A stretch of DNA of 64,000 bases. Origin: Bacillota bacterium. GTDB taxonomy: Bacteria > Armatimonadota > HRBIN16. Below are positions 36,620 through 46,038 of this stretch, one piece after another; positions within the stretch are counted from its first letter, which is position 1, and each line of letters begins with the position of its first letter. The stretch is taken from the NCBI GenBank assembly GCA_023511455.1, contig JAIMBJ010000007.1, positions 1-64,000 of the forward strand. The letters run 5' to 3'. The notes below the pieces were generated by a model. It was not told the origin of the DNA and did not search any database. It saw nothing but the letters and a program-made list of their open reading frames with translations. The position numbers were made by a program, and so were the translations under genes.

Positions 36620-37114
36620 TCAGATTTCGAGGCGGTCGAATCGTGCGCTGGTGGGGTCCAGGTGTTGCCTGACCGCGTCATACGCCTGCTGTATCCTCTG
36701 ACAAATCTGCTCGGCCCTCCGACGCTCGTCTGTGCCCTCGGGGAAGCGCTGGGGATTTGCCCGTTCCATGAGCCGCTGATACGCCTCCCGCGCTTGACGA
36801 AGGTCAGCATTGGGCGGAATACCCAGCAGACGGAAATGTGCCAGCAGGTCTGCTGACATTTGCGCGGTGTTTCTTGCGGCGTTCTCCTGCCCTTGCGGCG
36901 CGCGTGTGGAGCCGCCCGGCGCAGAAGTTACCGGGGTGTCCGCAGATGGCAGCCCGGTTTTGGGCGCGCGAGTCGCCCTGGAGTCGGTTCCCGGCTCCAG
37001 AAAGTCCTCCAGCTCCCGGCGCGCGTTCAGTTCCGCCTCCAGCTCATCCAGCCTTTCACGAGCGGTTTTCATATATCCTTTGAGGATTCGCCGAATACGT
37101 CGTGAGATTCCCAT
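36620..37114 (-). CDS. Degenerate J-domain-like protein lacking HPD
   Basis: A 164-residue protein. A basic, coiled N-terminus (RRIRRILKGYMKTARERLDELEAELNARRELEDF) and a Pro/Ala/Thr linker lead to a J-domain-shaped C-terminus (about residues 90-155): HFRLLGIPPNADLRQAREAYQRLMERANPQRFPEG and a final helix AEQICQRIQQAYDAVRQHL. The HPD tripeptide that drives DnaK is replaced by NPQ, so normal cochaperone activity is unlikely. The start overlaps the stop of the porin-like gene by one base. It is part of the pspA operon. Confidence 0.6.
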   Translation of the reverse strand: MGISRRIRRILKGYMKTARERLDELEAELNARRELEDFLEPGTDSRATRAPKTGLPSADTPVTSAPGGSTRAPQGQENAARNTAQMSADLLAHFRLLGIPPNADLRQAREAYQRLMERANPQRFPEGTDERRRAEQICQRIQQAYDAVRQHLDPTSARFDRLEI

Positions 37115-37998
37115 CAGAAACTCGCCCTCAATTCCATGTTCACCTGTTCAAAATCGGCGCGTCGGAACACCACCTGCGGGTGGAGCACAAAACCACCGCC
37201 CATGTTTTGCTGTACCGATACCAGCCAGCGCACCTCGCCAGCGCGGCGGTCGGCTTCTGCACGCACTACCGGATTCAGACCGGCAGGTAGTCGTACCGAC
37301 GCCTGCACGATAAGAAACTCCGTATCCGGCATCATCCGACCACGTCTCGCCACAATCGCTTCCAGCTGCCACAGGGTCAACCCAGCAACCTGCCGCGTAT
37401 CCACTCCCACCAGCAACCCGTAGCCGGTGTCCAGTGCAGGCTCATAATCCTCGCCGCGAATAAAGCGAAAGGCGGTCTTGCTGAGCGCGAGGTGCTCCCC
37501 CACTGCGACCGACGCCCCCAGTGATCGTGAGCCGAAACGGCAGAACACCCCTTGTTGGCGTCGGCTACCATTGGTGGCAAGCGCGATGTCCAGTGCGTTC
37601 TTGCGCCAAAGGGGCACAGAAAAGAGAACACCCTTTGCCAGCTCGCGCTCCCCCATCCCCTGCCCAAACGGCATCCACATCTTTCCCGCCTGAAAACGCC
37701 AGCCTCGTCCATCATAACGGATAAAGGCTTGCTCGACCTCGTCCGGGTCTACCGGTTTATCAAAGTTCTGCAGCTTTTGTGCAAAGTACATGCTCAGCCG
37801 GTTCTCTCCGTACAGAGCGAGGTGCGCAGCAGAGTATTCCCCGAACTGCGAATACAGCAGCAGGTTGGCGTTGCGGTTGTCGTCCACTCTCATGCGCGCA
37901 CGAATATTGAAACCGAATTCGTATAGCGGTTCTGCGACACACCTTACCGTTAACGCCAACCACCCTGTCAACAGCACTCCCCAAAACCGGTTCATCAT
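37114..37998 (-). CDS. Small outer-membrane beta-barrel (porin-like) protein
   Basis: A 294-residue protein with a signal peptide (RFWGVLLTGWLALTVRCVAEP). The mature part alternates polar and aromatic residues (SAAHLALYGENRLSMYF, GRGWRFQAGKMWMPFGQG) and ends in Phe (ELRASF), as outer-membrane barrels recognised by BamA do. No named family is recognised. Its start overlaps the pspA stop and its stop overlaps the J-like gene start, so the three are translationally coupled. A link to envelope stress is inferred from the pspA neighbour. Confidence 0.6.
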   Translation of the reverse strand: MMNRFWGVLLTGWLALTVRCVAEPLYEFGFNIRARMRVDDNRNANLLLYSQFGEYSAAHLALYGENRLSMYFAQKLQNFDKPVDPDEVEQAFIRYDGRGWRFQAGKMWMPFGQGMGERELAKGVLFSVPLWRKNALDIALATNGSRRQQGVFCRFGSRSLGASVAVGEHLALSKTAFRFIRGEDYEPALDTGYGLLVGVDTRQVAGLTLWQLEAIVARRGRMMPDTEFLIVQASVRLPAGLNPVVRAEADRRAGEVRWLVSVQQNMGGGFVLHPQVVFRRADFEQVNMELRASF

Positions 37999-38783
37999 CA
38001 GCCAGAGGTTGTCGTGGTGCTGTCTCCTTTAAGGCGTGCTTCCAGTTCCTGAAGCTCCCTGTCTACTTCGCTGGAGTCGACCTGAACAGGCTGAGCCTGC
38101 TGCGTTTCGCTGGCTGCTGGAGCTAGTCCCAGTCTCGCTTCCAGCTTTGCCAGTTCCTCTTCTGCTGCCTGGCTTGCAGCGTAGTCTTCCAGTTCGGCTA
38201 CCCGTCCGGTCACGCTTTCGCGAGCCATTTCCGCACGCGCCTGAGCTTCTGCCTCTGCGCGGCTGATTTTGTCCTCCACGCGCTCAAGGTCACGGGACAC
38301 ATCGTCCAGCGACATCCCTTCCAGCGCTTTGTTGATCGAGTTCTGAATCTGCGCGCTCTTCCAGCGTGCCTTCTGAGCCAGAATTTCCGCCGTCTTCTGG
38401 CGCACGCGCTCCTCGTCGCGCTTAATAGCAATCTTCACCTGCTCTACCACCTGGTCCGCCTGCGCCAGAGCCTGTCTTACCGACTCCAGCGAGCGCTGAT
38501 AGGAGGCTTTTTCCATCAGGAACTGTTTTGCCAGCTCCCGGTCGCCCTTGCGCAGCGCCATTTCGGCTCGCCGCTCAAGGTCTATGCACGCACGCTCCAG
38601 CTTCTCGACCTCGGCGCGCAGGCGGTTGCGCTCGGTGATTGCCTGCACTGCTCGCTCCTTGTTCTTGAGCAGATTCTCGCGCATCTCTTCGCGCGCCTGC
38701 TCCAGTATCACCTCGGGGTTTTCCACCTGTCCCAACAGGCTGCCGAACAGCGCGCGAATATATCGGAAAAGTCGCTTGAGCAT
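37998..38783 (-). CDS. pspA: PspA/IM30 (ESCRT-III-like) membrane-repair protein
   Basis: A 261-residue, almost wholly helical protein. N-terminal amphipathic segment LKRLFRYIRALFGSLLGQVENPEVILEQA is the family signature. A long coiled coil (residues 30-180) and a short C-terminal helix (ELQELEARL, about 240-250) follow after a Gln/Ala-rich linker. Members coat and stabilise damaged inner membrane by forming rods. It is the first gene of an operon with a beta-barrel protein and a J-like protein, instead of the pspF/pspBC neighbours of enterobacteria. Confidence 0.9.
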   Translation of the reverse strand: MLKRLFRYIRALFGSLLGQVENPEVILEQAREEMRENLLKNKERAVQAITERNRLRAEVEKLERACIDLERRAEMALRKGDRELAKQFLMEKASYQRSLESVRQALAQADQVVEQVKIAIKRDEERVRQKTAEILAQKARWKSAQIQNSINKALEGMSLDDVSRDLERVEDKISRAEAEAQARAEMARESVTGRVAELEDYAASQAAEEELAKLEARLGLAPAASETQQAQPVQVDSSEVDRELQELEARLKGDSTTTTSG

Positions 38784-38926
38784 TCGCTACGGCCCACTCC
38801 TTTCGCCCTGCGTTATCAACGGTATTATCGCACCAACTGGGGGGTGTTGTCAACCTTTGTGCAGCCCGTATCCTGCCCCCGCCCTTGACTCTTAGACCCC
38901 GAGCATGAGGCGTTGGTTGCGCCGAC

Positions 38927-38948
38927 AAAAGAAAAACGGCGAGAGCCG
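38927..38948 (-). terminator. Intrinsic terminator of the pseudopilin gene
   Basis: On the minus strand a short CGGC/GCCG stem (38937-38948, loop of 4) is followed by TTTTTCTTTT (38936-38927). It lies 28 bases after the stop at 38976. The 192-base gap 38784-38975 holds only this and the pspA promoter region. Confidence 0.5.
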
Positions 38949-38975
38949 AAGCCCTCCCCACCTTCCATCCTGCGA

Positions 38976-39755
38976 TTACTTCCAGAGCTCCCAGTGCTGG
39001 GGCGCCTGATCCGACAGCAGATTGAGCGTGGAACAACCCATACCATCTCCCTGGGCGCACACTTTCTCATCCACCGGATACAGCGCCTCGAACGGGAGCG
39101 CCTTCACGTGGCCGTCGCAGAAAATGGTGGTCACTTTGCCCGTGTGTCTTCCGTGCGGGCGCTGGTGCCATGTCTGCCACGTTCCCGTCAGCCCCCATGC
39201 TGTCGGAGAGAATGGTGGCGACAGGTGGTTCATGTAAGCGCCCCATGCGTTATGCAGCGGCAGGCTGCTGGGACCATCGGGCACAGCATCGGCGACCAGA
39301 AGATGTGTCGCAGGGGCTTCTATGCGCGCCATCGCGCCAAACGCGCCGCTGCTGCCCGGCACCGGCACTGCCATACCGTAACCAACCCGTCCTTCCATCC
39401 ATAATCGCTTGCCGGCCGCGCCGGTGGTGTCCAGCTTCTTTGCCTCGGGACACTGCGAGTACAGATTGTTCTTCGAATAGGGCTGTACGAGGTACAGATA
39501 ACCAGCGGACACCAGTGAGGTACCGCATATATCCGGCCACGGACAGGGAATCACAATCTGGTAAGGCGGATAGGTTTCTTCGTAGTCCTGGGCGTACATC
39601 ATTATCGCCAGCCCGATCTGCTTGCTGTGGCTGATGCACGCTGTCTGGCGCGCTTTCGAGCGAGCCTGCGCGAAGACCGGGAACAGAATAGCTGCCAGTA
39701 TCGCGATGATCGCGATAACCACAAGCAGCTCAATCAGGGTAAAACCTTTTCGCAT
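38976..39755 (-). CDS. DUF1559-type pseudopilin (prepilin N-terminal methylation motif)
   Basis: A 259-residue pseudopilin. [36 protein letters not shown] forms the type III signal and first helix (residues 4-40), cleaved after the Gly by a prepilin peptidase. The C-terminal globular domain ends with [16 protein letters not shown], the His-X9-Asp-Gly signature of this family. The start at 39755 follows AGGAGGT. Such proteins form pilus-like or type II secretion filaments or are surface-anchored; function is not settled. Two close relatives lie at 55512 and 57708. Confidence 0.88.
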   Translation of the reverse strand: MRKGFTLIELLVVIAIIAILAAILFPVFAQARSKARQTACISHSKQIGLAIMMYAQDYEETYPPYQIVIPCPWPDICGTSLVSAGYLYLVQPYSKNNLYSQCPEAKKLDTTGAAGKRLWMEGRVGYGMAVPVPGSSGAFGAMARIEAPATHLLVADAVPDGPSSLPLHNAWGAYMNHLSPPFSPTAWGLTGTWQTWHQRPHGRHTGKVTTIFCDGHVKALPFEALYPVDEKVCAQGDGMGCSTLNLLSDQAPQHWELWK

Positions 39756-39868
39756 CGGAGACCTCCTGACCGTTTCCAACCGTTCTATAACGATGTTCGT
39801 TTAGTTACAGTATACAGCTCACGGCAAGGGATGTCAATAGGCAATCGCGCGATGGCGAGGGAATTTTC

Positions 39869-41614
39869 CTACTCGACCAGCAACAGGTCGGCTGCCGATT
39901 TAAACTGTTCCTCATACAGTGTGCGATACACACCCGGCTTGTTCACCAGCTCCTCGTGCGTGCCGATGTCTACCACCTCGCCCTTATCCAGCACCACGAT
40001 TTTGTCGGCGTTCACCACCGTCGACAGGCGGTGAGCAATCACGATGCTGGTGCGCCCCTGCATCACGTGTTCCAGCGCCTGCTGCACGTTCGCCTCGGTC
40101 TGGCTGTCCAGTGCGCTGGTAGCATCATCCAGTATCAGTATCTTGGGGTCGGTGAGGATAGCGCGCGCAATGGATAACCGCTGCTTCTGCCCTACCGACA
40201 ACTTAATCCCATCCTCGCCGATTTTGGTGTCGTACGCATCGGGCAGGGTCAGGATGAAATCGTGCAGGTCTGCCTGCTTGGCAGCGCGCACAATCTCCTC
40301 TTCGGTGGCATTATGCCTGCCATAAGCGATGTTCTCTTTGATAGTGACCGAGAACAGCAGCGATTCCTGCATGACCATGCCCACGTTACGCCGGATGGAT
40401 TCCAGTTTGATGTCCCGCACATCCACACCGTCGATCAACACCTGCCCGTCGGTTACATCGTAGAACCGCGCGATCAGGTTGACCAGGGTGCTCTTCCCCG
40501 CCCCGCTGGGACCAACCAGTGCAACCACTTCACCGGGGCGGATATGCAGGTTGACATTTTTTAACACCAGCTGGCCAGGGCGGTATCCAAAACTGACATT
40601 ACGAAACTCAATCTCGCCGCGCATCTGTGGCAGGGGACGGGCATTGGGTGAATCCTCGATATCCGGGCGGGTATCCAGAACCTCAAACACGCGGTCTATC
40701 GCCGCGCCAGCCCATTGCAGGGTAATGTTGAAATCAACCACGCGCACGGCGGGGTCATACAGGTAGCCCATATAGAAAGTGAACGCCAGCAGTTCGCCCG
40801 CCTGCAGCTGCCTGCCCAGCACCAGCACACTTCCGTAGTACCATACCGCTGCGGTTCCCACAGCCCGCACCAGTCCTGCGAACAGACCCAGCTGCCGGTT
40901 CAGGTGCACCTGCTTCATGCCCAGCGCGAAGTTCTCTTTCACCGTTTGCATGAAGCGCTCCGTCTCATAGTCTTCACGCACGAAGGCTTTCACCACGCTG
41001 ATACCGGCTATTTTCTCCTGCAATGTGCCCAGCATAGCGTCCCACTTCTCGCGCAGCTGCACACTCAAATCGCGAATATACTTCAGATACAGCTTGTAAA
41101 CCAGCACATACAGCGGAACCACAGCCAGTGTAATCAGCGCAAGCCGCCACTCCTTCCAGAAGATAACCCCGGTGACCGCTACCAGAGTTACAATATCGGT
41201 AATCAGTGTGACAAAACCGCCCGTAATCATGTACTGGATGACATCGATGTCGCCCGTAAGCCGCGCCATAATCTTGCCGGTTTGGCGCTGGTCATAGTAA
41301 CTGAGCGACAGACGGTTGAGATGACGGTAGCTCTGGAAGCGCAGGTCGAAAACCACCCGCTGCCCCAGCCAGTTGATGAGATAGTTGAGGGTGAAAGAGA
41401 CTACTCCGCGCAACACATGGATACCGATAACCGCCCAGAAGACCCAGGTCAACGCGCTCCACTTCTTGTTCGGAAACACATCGTCGATAACGTACTGGAA
41501 CAACAGGGGCATGGGCACTGCGCTGATGGTAATTAGCCCCATGAGGAGCACTGCCGCAATAACGCGCCATCGGTAAGGCTTCAGATAGCCCAGCAGTCGC
41601 CAGAAATTGTTCAT
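39869..41614 (-). CDS. ABC exporter, MsbA/lipid-flippase type (permease fused to ATPase)
   Basis: A 581-residue half-transporter that works as a homodimer. Six helices fill residues 15-310. The ATPase domain has Walker A GPSGAGKST (about 378), signature LSVGQKQRLSIARA (about 478) and Walker B ILILDDATSALDSQ. It resembles MsbA and multidrug exporters; lipid A core or drug export are both possible. Its start overlaps the stop of the LolA-like gene by 4 bases, which suggests a joint envelope role. Confidence 0.88.
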   Translation of the reverse strand: MNNFWRLLGYLKPYRWRVIAAVLLMGLITISAVPMPLLFQYVIDDVFPNKKWSALTWVFWAVIGIHVLRGVVSFTLNYLINWLGQRVVFDLRFQSYRHLNRLSLSYYDQRQTGKIMARLTGDIDVIQYMITGGFVTLITDIVTLVAVTGVIFWKEWRLALITLAVVPLYVLVYKLYLKYIRDLSVQLREKWDAMLGTLQEKIAGISVVKAFVREDYETERFMQTVKENFALGMKQVHLNRQLGLFAGLVRAVGTAAVWYYGSVLVLGRQLQAGELLAFTFYMGYLYDPAVRVVDFNITLQWAGAAIDRVFEVLDTRPDIEDSPNARPLPQMRGEIEFRNVSFGYRPGQLVLKNVNLHIRPGEVVALVGPSGAGKSTLVNLIARFYDVTDGQVLIDGVDVRDIKLESIRRNVGMVMQESLLFSVTIKENIAYGRHNATEEEIVRAAKQADLHDFILTLPDAYDTKIGEDGIKLSVGQKQRLSIARAILTDPKILILDDATSALDSQTEANVQQALEHVMQGRTSIVIAHRLSTVVNADKIVVLDKGEVVDIGTHEELVNKPGVYRTLYEEQFKSAADLLLVE

Positions 41615-42339
41615 CGCTTTGTGGCTCCCCTCGCCTGCTCGAAACGAAAACGGGTAGAAGGAGGCGGTTTCGATATCTGGCTGTTATCCCACCGTTGCCC
41701 GATAACAATGCTCATCCACGCCTCCTTGTCCACGGCAACATGATATCGATATTCCACCCGATGGATGAGCGCAGTTGGTACATCGACGAGGCAAGTAATG
41801 GTGCCCTGCCCTTTCATCCCCTCGTAGGTCACAGGCTCCGACCAGGTGAGCGTTTTGAAGTTCTTTCTGTCGGCAACCTGTTCCTTTGCGCCCAGCATCT
41901 TCTGGCGCAGCCGTGGCGAGCCGACAGCCAGCAGACGCAAAACATCGGTGATGTTCGGCTCTTCCAAACCCAGCCACCGATGATAGCGCGCTTCCGCCAT
42001 CTGGTAAAGCGTGCGCGGCGCTGGCGTCCTGTTCGTTGCGCCCCCCTGCACCTGCGCCTGCCAGACCTTTCCATCACACACACTGCGAAACCAGCCGAAG
42101 CCCGAGCGCTCCTCGATGAACAGCCGGTTCGGGCGTAACACTGCCAGCTCGGTGCGTATCTCCTGCCCGATGAGCCGTTTCACCTCTTGCTCCATCTGTT
42201 TCCAGCGTGCCGGGTCAATGTTTTCGTACACGCTGGGCTTCGCCTCCACAGACAGGTCCTCGAAACGCGATACCGCGCGAATCTGCAGGCCGGGCACCCC
42301 GGTATATCGCTTCCACACGCGTTGTGCGAGTTCGCCCAT
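41611..42339 (-). CDS. Hypothetical protein with LolA/DUF2092-like layout
   Basis: A 242-residue protein with no clear signal peptide. It has the sequence rhythm of LolA-like lipoprotein carriers: a helical start (MGELAQRVWKRYTGVPGLQIRAVSRFEDLS), then many beta strands (RTELAVLRPNRLFIEER, SVCDGKVWQAQVQGG, TYEGMKGQGTITCLVDVPTALIHRVEYRY). Family assignment is tentative. ATG 42339 directly follows the hisI stop; a TTG at 42369 inside hisI is the alternative. The gene is sandwiched between hisI and an MsbA-like exporter, overlapping the latter. Confidence 0.5.
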   Translation of the reverse strand: MGELAQRVWKRYTGVPGLQIRAVSRFEDLSVEAKPSVYENIDPARWKQMEQEVKRLIGQEIRTELAVLRPNRLFIEERSGFGWFRSVCDGKVWQAQVQGGATNRTPAPRTLYQMAEARYHRWLGLEEPNITDVLRLLAVGSPRLRQKMLGAKEQVADRKNFKTLTWSEPVTYEGMKGQGTITCLVDVPTALIHRVEYRYHVAVDKEAWMSIVIGQRWDNSQISKPPPSTRFRFEQARGATKR

Positions 42340-42340
42340 C

Positions 42341-42727
42341 TTAACCTGAATAGACCTCTTCGGGGTCAATGAGACGTTCCAGCACCACCTTCAGCTCGCC
42401 ACGCTCCGTATCCACCTGCCGGAAGAAGCAGCTGCGATACCCTTCGTGACAGGCTGCGCCCACCTGCTTCACTTTCAACAACACCACATCCGCGTCACAG
42501 TCTATGTAAATGCCCTGAACCTCCTGAAAGTGCCCTGACGTCTCGCCCTTCACCCAGAACTTCTGGCGTGAGCGACTCCAGTAGGTTGCCTTACCCGTTT
42601 CGATGGTTCGTTGTAACGCCTCCCGATTCATCCACGCCATCATCAACACGTCGCCGTTGTCGGCATCCTGTACGATGGCGGGAATCAACCCCTGCTCGTT
42701 GAACTTAAGGTCTTCCATCAACTTCAT
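42341..42727 (-). CDS. hisI: Phosphoribosyl-AMP cyclohydrolase
   Basis: A 128-residue enzyme for the third step of histidine synthesis, opening the purine ring of PR-AMP. Motifs: [44 protein letters not shown], then DCDADVV and [11 protein letters not shown] with the zinc cysteines and catalytic His. It lacks the C-terminal HisE (pyrophosphohydrolase) domain of HisIE fusions. Divergent from birA, with TATAAT at 42767-42772 on its strand. Confidence 0.95.
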   Translation of the reverse strand: MKLMEDLKFNEQGLIPAIVQDADNGDVLMMAWMNREALQRTIETGKATYWSRSRQKFWVKGETSGHFQEVQGIYIDCDADVVLLKVKQVGAACHEGYRSCFFRQVDTERGELKVVLERLIDPEEVYSG

Positions 42728-42827
42728 GCGCTAACCTCTCTCCAGCCTCCAGCATTCAATGGATATATTATACCTGTGTCTTTTGGTGCCTGCAGGTTGT
42801 TCGCGTCCAAACCCGAATTATGATTTT

Positions 42828-43574
42828 GTGAACGAGCTCGGACTGATAGTGTACAGCGGCACTGTACCCTCCACGCAGGACCTGGCGCGCGAGGTCCTGC
42901 AAAGCCCGCCTGTACAAATCCGCGCGGTAGTGGCGGAGCACCAGACCGCCGGGCGCGGGCGGTACGGCAACCGCTGGTTAGATACGCCTGGCGAAAGCCT
43001 GCTGATGACCCTGTTGCTGCCCCTTCAAGTCGGGGAGTCCGATCGGGCGGGGCAGCTGGCATTTGTGCTCGCGCTGGCGGTAGCGGATGCTCTGCGCGAA
43101 CAGGCGGGGCTGGCAGTGCAGTTCAAGTGGAGCAACGACGTGCTGGTCAACAGGCGCAAGCTAGCAGGCATTCTGATAGAAACTGCTTCCGATGCCCATC
43201 AACAGATGTGGGCACTGGCAGGGGTCGGGGTGAATTTGCTTCAGGGCGACTTCCCCGAGGAGATACGGGAGAATGCCACTTCGGTATATCTGGAGACCGG
43301 GCGAAGGTTGCCTGTGGAGCCGCTGGCGCAACAGCTGTTGCGGTCGGTTGACCACTGGATGCACGTATGGAGGCGCGATGGTCTCCCCCCGGTGCTTAGA
43401 GAGTGGCGCAAAGCAGATGTTACTGCTGGACACCTCTACCGTCTGCCGTCCGGAGAGATAGGGGTGGCACGGGGCATTGACAACCATGGCAACCTGCAGC
43501 TCGAGGTTGCAGGACATGTACTGGTTGTGAGCTCCGCAGAGCCGGTTCGCGGGATAGACGCCCCGGGGGAATGA
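42828..43574 (+). CDS. birA: Biotin-[acetyl-CoA-carboxylase] ligase, group I
   Basis: A 248-residue ligase that attaches biotin to the AccB lysine via biotinyl-AMP. Motifs: YSGTVPSTQDLARE, AEHQTAGRGRYGNRW (ATP/biotin loop), KWSNDVLVNRRKLAGILIET and GVGVNLLQ. The C-terminal SH3-like domain is present (residues about 205-245). There is no N-terminal helix-turn-helix, so it does not repress biotin genes. GTG 42828 was chosen since the upstream ATG at 42759 overlaps a TATATTATA promoter element; no strong ribosome binding site is seen. Confidence 0.92.
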   Translation: MNELGLIVYSGTVPSTQDLAREVLQSPPVQIRAVVAEHQTAGRGRYGNRWLDTPGESLLMTLLLPLQVGESDRAGQLAFVLALAVADALREQAGLAVQFKWSNDVLVNRRKLAGILIETASDAHQQMWALAGVGVNLLQGDFPEEIRENATSVYLETGRRLPVEPLAQQLLRSVDHWMHVWRRDGLPPVLREWRKADVTAGHLYRLPSGEIGVARGIDNHGNLQLEVAGHVLVVSSAEPVRGIDAPGE

Positions 43575-43697
43575 TTTTACAAAGAGGCTCCTCTGCAGGA
43601 CACCTCGGCGTTGACGTCGAAACGTAACATCCCCCACAGCAGGCGTTCTACAACACTGCGGTGGGAACATCAACCTTTAGCCGATGGGAGGTCACCA

Positions 43698-44816
43698 ATG
43701 CAAGTTGGATTCTACGGTCATGTCCGTCAGTACCACAACCTGAAGGCGGAGATCGATAAAGCCATCGTGGACGTGCTGGAGACAGGTTCGTATATTACGG
43801 GACCCACACTGGAGCGATTCGAGCATGAGCTCGCGCAGTTCTTCGGCATGAAATACGCGGTCGGCGTCAACTCCGGCACCGATGCGATTTGGCTTGCGCT
43901 GATGGCCATGGGCATCGGTCCGGGTGACGAGGTCATCACCGTCACCAACACCTTCTTCGCCACCGCGGAAGCCATCTGGATTGCGGGCGCAAAGGCGGTG
44001 TTCGTGGATACCGAGCCGAAGACCAATAACATCGACGTCACCAAGATTGAAGCCGCCATCACGCCGCGCACCAAAGCCATCATCCCCGTTCACCTGTACG
44101 GGCAGTGCGCGGAGATGGACAAAATCGCGCAAATCGCCCGCAAACACAACCTGCTGGTTATCGAGGACTGCGCGCAGGCGATCGATGCGCACGGCGATAC
44201 CTTCAAGGTCGGCGAGCTTTCCGACGCGGTGGCAATCAGCTTCATCGCTCACAAGAATCTCGGCACGCCAGGCGACGCTGGCGCGGTCATCACCAACCGC
44301 GAGGACGTAGCTATGGGTGTAAAGCGACTGCGCAACCATGGCTCGCTCAAACGCTCGGTGCACAGCTTCGGCTTCAACAGCCGTCTGGACGACCTGCACG
44401 CGGGCATCCTCAGCGTGAAACTGAAGTACATTCACGAGTGGAACAACCGACGGCAAGAAATCGCGAAGATGTATACGAGCGCGCTGAAAGACACCTCCCT
44501 CAAACTGCCCTATGAGCTGCCCGGTTACCGGCACGTGTACCACCTGTACGTGGTGGAAACCACCAACGGCAAGCGCGATGACCTGCTCCACTTCCTGAAC
44601 AAGAACGGCATCGACGCCAAGTGCCACTACCCCATTGCCATCCACCAGCAGGAGGGCTTCCCCTGGGGTAAGGAGGCAGCAATCGTGGGGGGCGTGCCTA
44701 ACAGCGAATGGAACGCAGCAAACTGCGTGTCCCTGCCGATGTTCCCGGAACTCTATCAGGAAGAGATTGACTACACCATCGAGAAAGTGCTCGAATGGTG
44801 CAAGGCGAACCCATAG
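43698..44816 (+). CDS. DegT/DnrJ/EryC1/StrS-family PLP aminotransferase
   Basis: A 372-residue sugar aminotransferase-type enzyme. Visible: GSYITGPTLERFEHELAQFFG, GVNSGTDAIWLALMA, IIPVHLYGQCAEMDKI, VIEDCAQAIDA and SFIAHKNLGTPGDAGAV, whose Lys should bind PLP. It normally transaminates keto-sugars for surface polysaccharides. A GGGAGGTCA site precedes ATG 43698. The next gene, a Gfo/Idh dehydrogenase, follows directly; such pairs often act as dehydrogenase plus aminotransferase on one sugar (inference). The 123-base gap before it holds no recognised signal. Confidence 0.9.
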   Translation: MQVGFYGHVRQYHNLKAEIDKAIVDVLETGSYITGPTLERFEHELAQFFGMKYAVGVNSGTDAIWLALMAMGIGPGDEVITVTNTFFATAEAIWIAGAKAVFVDTEPKTNNIDVTKIEAAITPRTKAIIPVHLYGQCAEMDKIAQIARKHNLLVIEDCAQAIDAHGDTFKVGELSDAVAISFIAHKNLGTPGDAGAVITNREDVAMGVKRLRNHGSLKRSVHSFGFNSRLDDLHAGILSVKLKYIHEWNNRRQEIAKMYTSALKDTSLKLPYELPGYRHVYHLYVVETTNGKRDDLLHFLNKNGIDAKCHYPIAIHQQEGFPWGKEAAIVGGVPNSEWNAANCVSLPMFPELYQEEIDYTIEKVLEWCKANP

Positions 44817-44819
44817 GTG

Positions 44820-45899
44820 ATGAGCATGAGCCAGCCGGTCTATAAAGTCGTCGTGGTGGGCATGGGTAAGCGCGGGATGCACCATGCCACCACTTTCCAT
44901 GCCAATCCGCGCTTTGAGGTGGTGGGCATCTGTGACATCGACACCGCCAAATTGCAGTCTGCCGCTGCGCAGCTGGGCAACCCTATGACCAGCACCGATG
45001 CAGCGGATTTACTGGCGAAAACCAGACCCGACGTGTTCTGCCTGACCACCATGCCCAACATCCGCTACTCGATGATACAGCTGGCGGTAGAGGCGGGTGT
45101 CAAACTTATCGCCTACGAGAAGCCGATGGCGCTGAGCCTGCGAGAGGCACGGCAAATCATGGATCTGGTGCGGCAGGCGGGCGTCAAAACGGTGGTCAGC
45201 CACCAGCACCGTTACGGCGCGCACTACCAGAAGGTAAAGGAAATCATCGCCAGTGGAGCTATCGGGCGGGTGCACACGGTATACGGGCACGCAACGGGCT
45301 GGATGCTGCACATGCTGACTCACCTGATTGACTACATGCGGTGGTACAACGATAACGCTGAGGCGGAGTGGGTGATGGCGCAGGCGAGCGGGCGCGGTAA
45401 ACTTTCCGATAACCATCCCTCGCCCGACTACATCGGCGGCTTCATCCAGTTCGCCAACGGCGTGCGCGGCATCGTGGAGTGCGGCGCCGGCGCGCCCGAC
45501 GTGCCGGAAGTGGACTACTGGTGGCGCAAGGCGCGCATCGGCGCGCAGGGCACGGAGGGCTTTGCGGAGGTACTCACCGGCGGCGGCTGGCGTGCCGTGA
45601 CGAAAGACGGTGTGCTGCAGGGACCGGGCACGATGGATTACAACCTCGACATGCCCCCCTACATCGAGGATATGGCACGCTGGCTGGATGACGACAACGC
45701 CGTGCACCCCTGCAACGGTGAGGACGCCTACAAGGGCTTCGAAATCATGATGGCGATGGTTCGCTCGGTAGTGGAGCGCGGGCAGATTGCCCTGCCCCTT
45801 CCCGACGGGCCACCCGAAATCGAAGCGCTGGCTGAAGTACTTCCGGAGAAGCCTGTACTGCTCTCCATGCCCGAGAACCGCAAAGAATATCCGGTGTAA
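44820..45899 (+). CDS. Gfo/Idh/MocA-family oxidoreductase
   Basis: A 359-residue NAD(P)-dependent sugar or inositol dehydrogenase. The Rossmann motif VVVGMGKRGMHHATTF opens it. The family signature IAYEKPMALSLREA lies near residue 100, with the C-terminal alpha/beta domain after residue 125 (HQHRYGAHYQKVKEI). Start: GTG 44817, ATG 44820 and ATG 44826 are all possible; AGGTGATG favours 44826 on spacing. It is co-transcribed with the DegT aminotransferase (no gap). Substrate unknown. Confidence 0.88.
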   Translation: MSMSQPVYKVVVVGMGKRGMHHATTFHANPRFEVVGICDIDTAKLQSAAAQLGNPMTSTDAADLLAKTRPDVFCLTTMPNIRYSMIQLAVEAGVKLIAYEKPMALSLREARQIMDLVRQAGVKTVVSHQHRYGAHYQKVKEIIASGAIGRVHTVYGHATGWMLHMLTHLIDYMRWYNDNAEAEWVMAQASGRGKLSDNHPSPDYIGGFIQFANGVRGIVECGAGAPDVPEVDYWWRKARIGAQGTEGFAEVLTGGGWRAVTKDGVLQGPGTMDYNLDMPPYIEDMARWLDDDNAVHPCNGEDAYKGFEIMMAMVRSVVERGQIALPLPDGPPEIEALAEVLPEKPVLLSMPENRKEYPV

Positions 45900-45904
45900 G
45901 CGAT

Positions 45905-45951
45905 AAGGAGGAAGATGCCGGGCGCAGGAGGTTGCCGTGCATCTCCTCCTT
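45905..45951 (+). terminator. Intrinsic terminator after the oxidoreductase
   Basis: Stem 45905-45918 with 45939-45951 (13 pairs with one bulged A), followed by a C/T-rich tract. It comes 5 bases after the stop. Confidence 0.55.
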
Positions 45952-45971
45952 CCTCTTCTTCCTTTACCCCC

Positions 45972-46000
45972 TTACCAAACCTGCGCGAACGTGCTATAAT
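45972..46000 (+). promoter_or_regulatory. Promoter of the DUF3866-NUDIX operon
   Basis: TTACCA (45972-45977), 17-base spacer, TATAAT (45995-46000). The start codon at 46039 follows GGAGGACAC. Confidence 0.55.
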
Positions 46001-46038
46001 AGAGCACCTCCCATCGCGGAGGGAGAGGTGGAGGACAC

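Noticed and set aside
43575-43697. Possible riboswitch or small RNA before the aminotransferase gene
   Set aside because: Only weak, short inverted repeats were found and no known conserved core.
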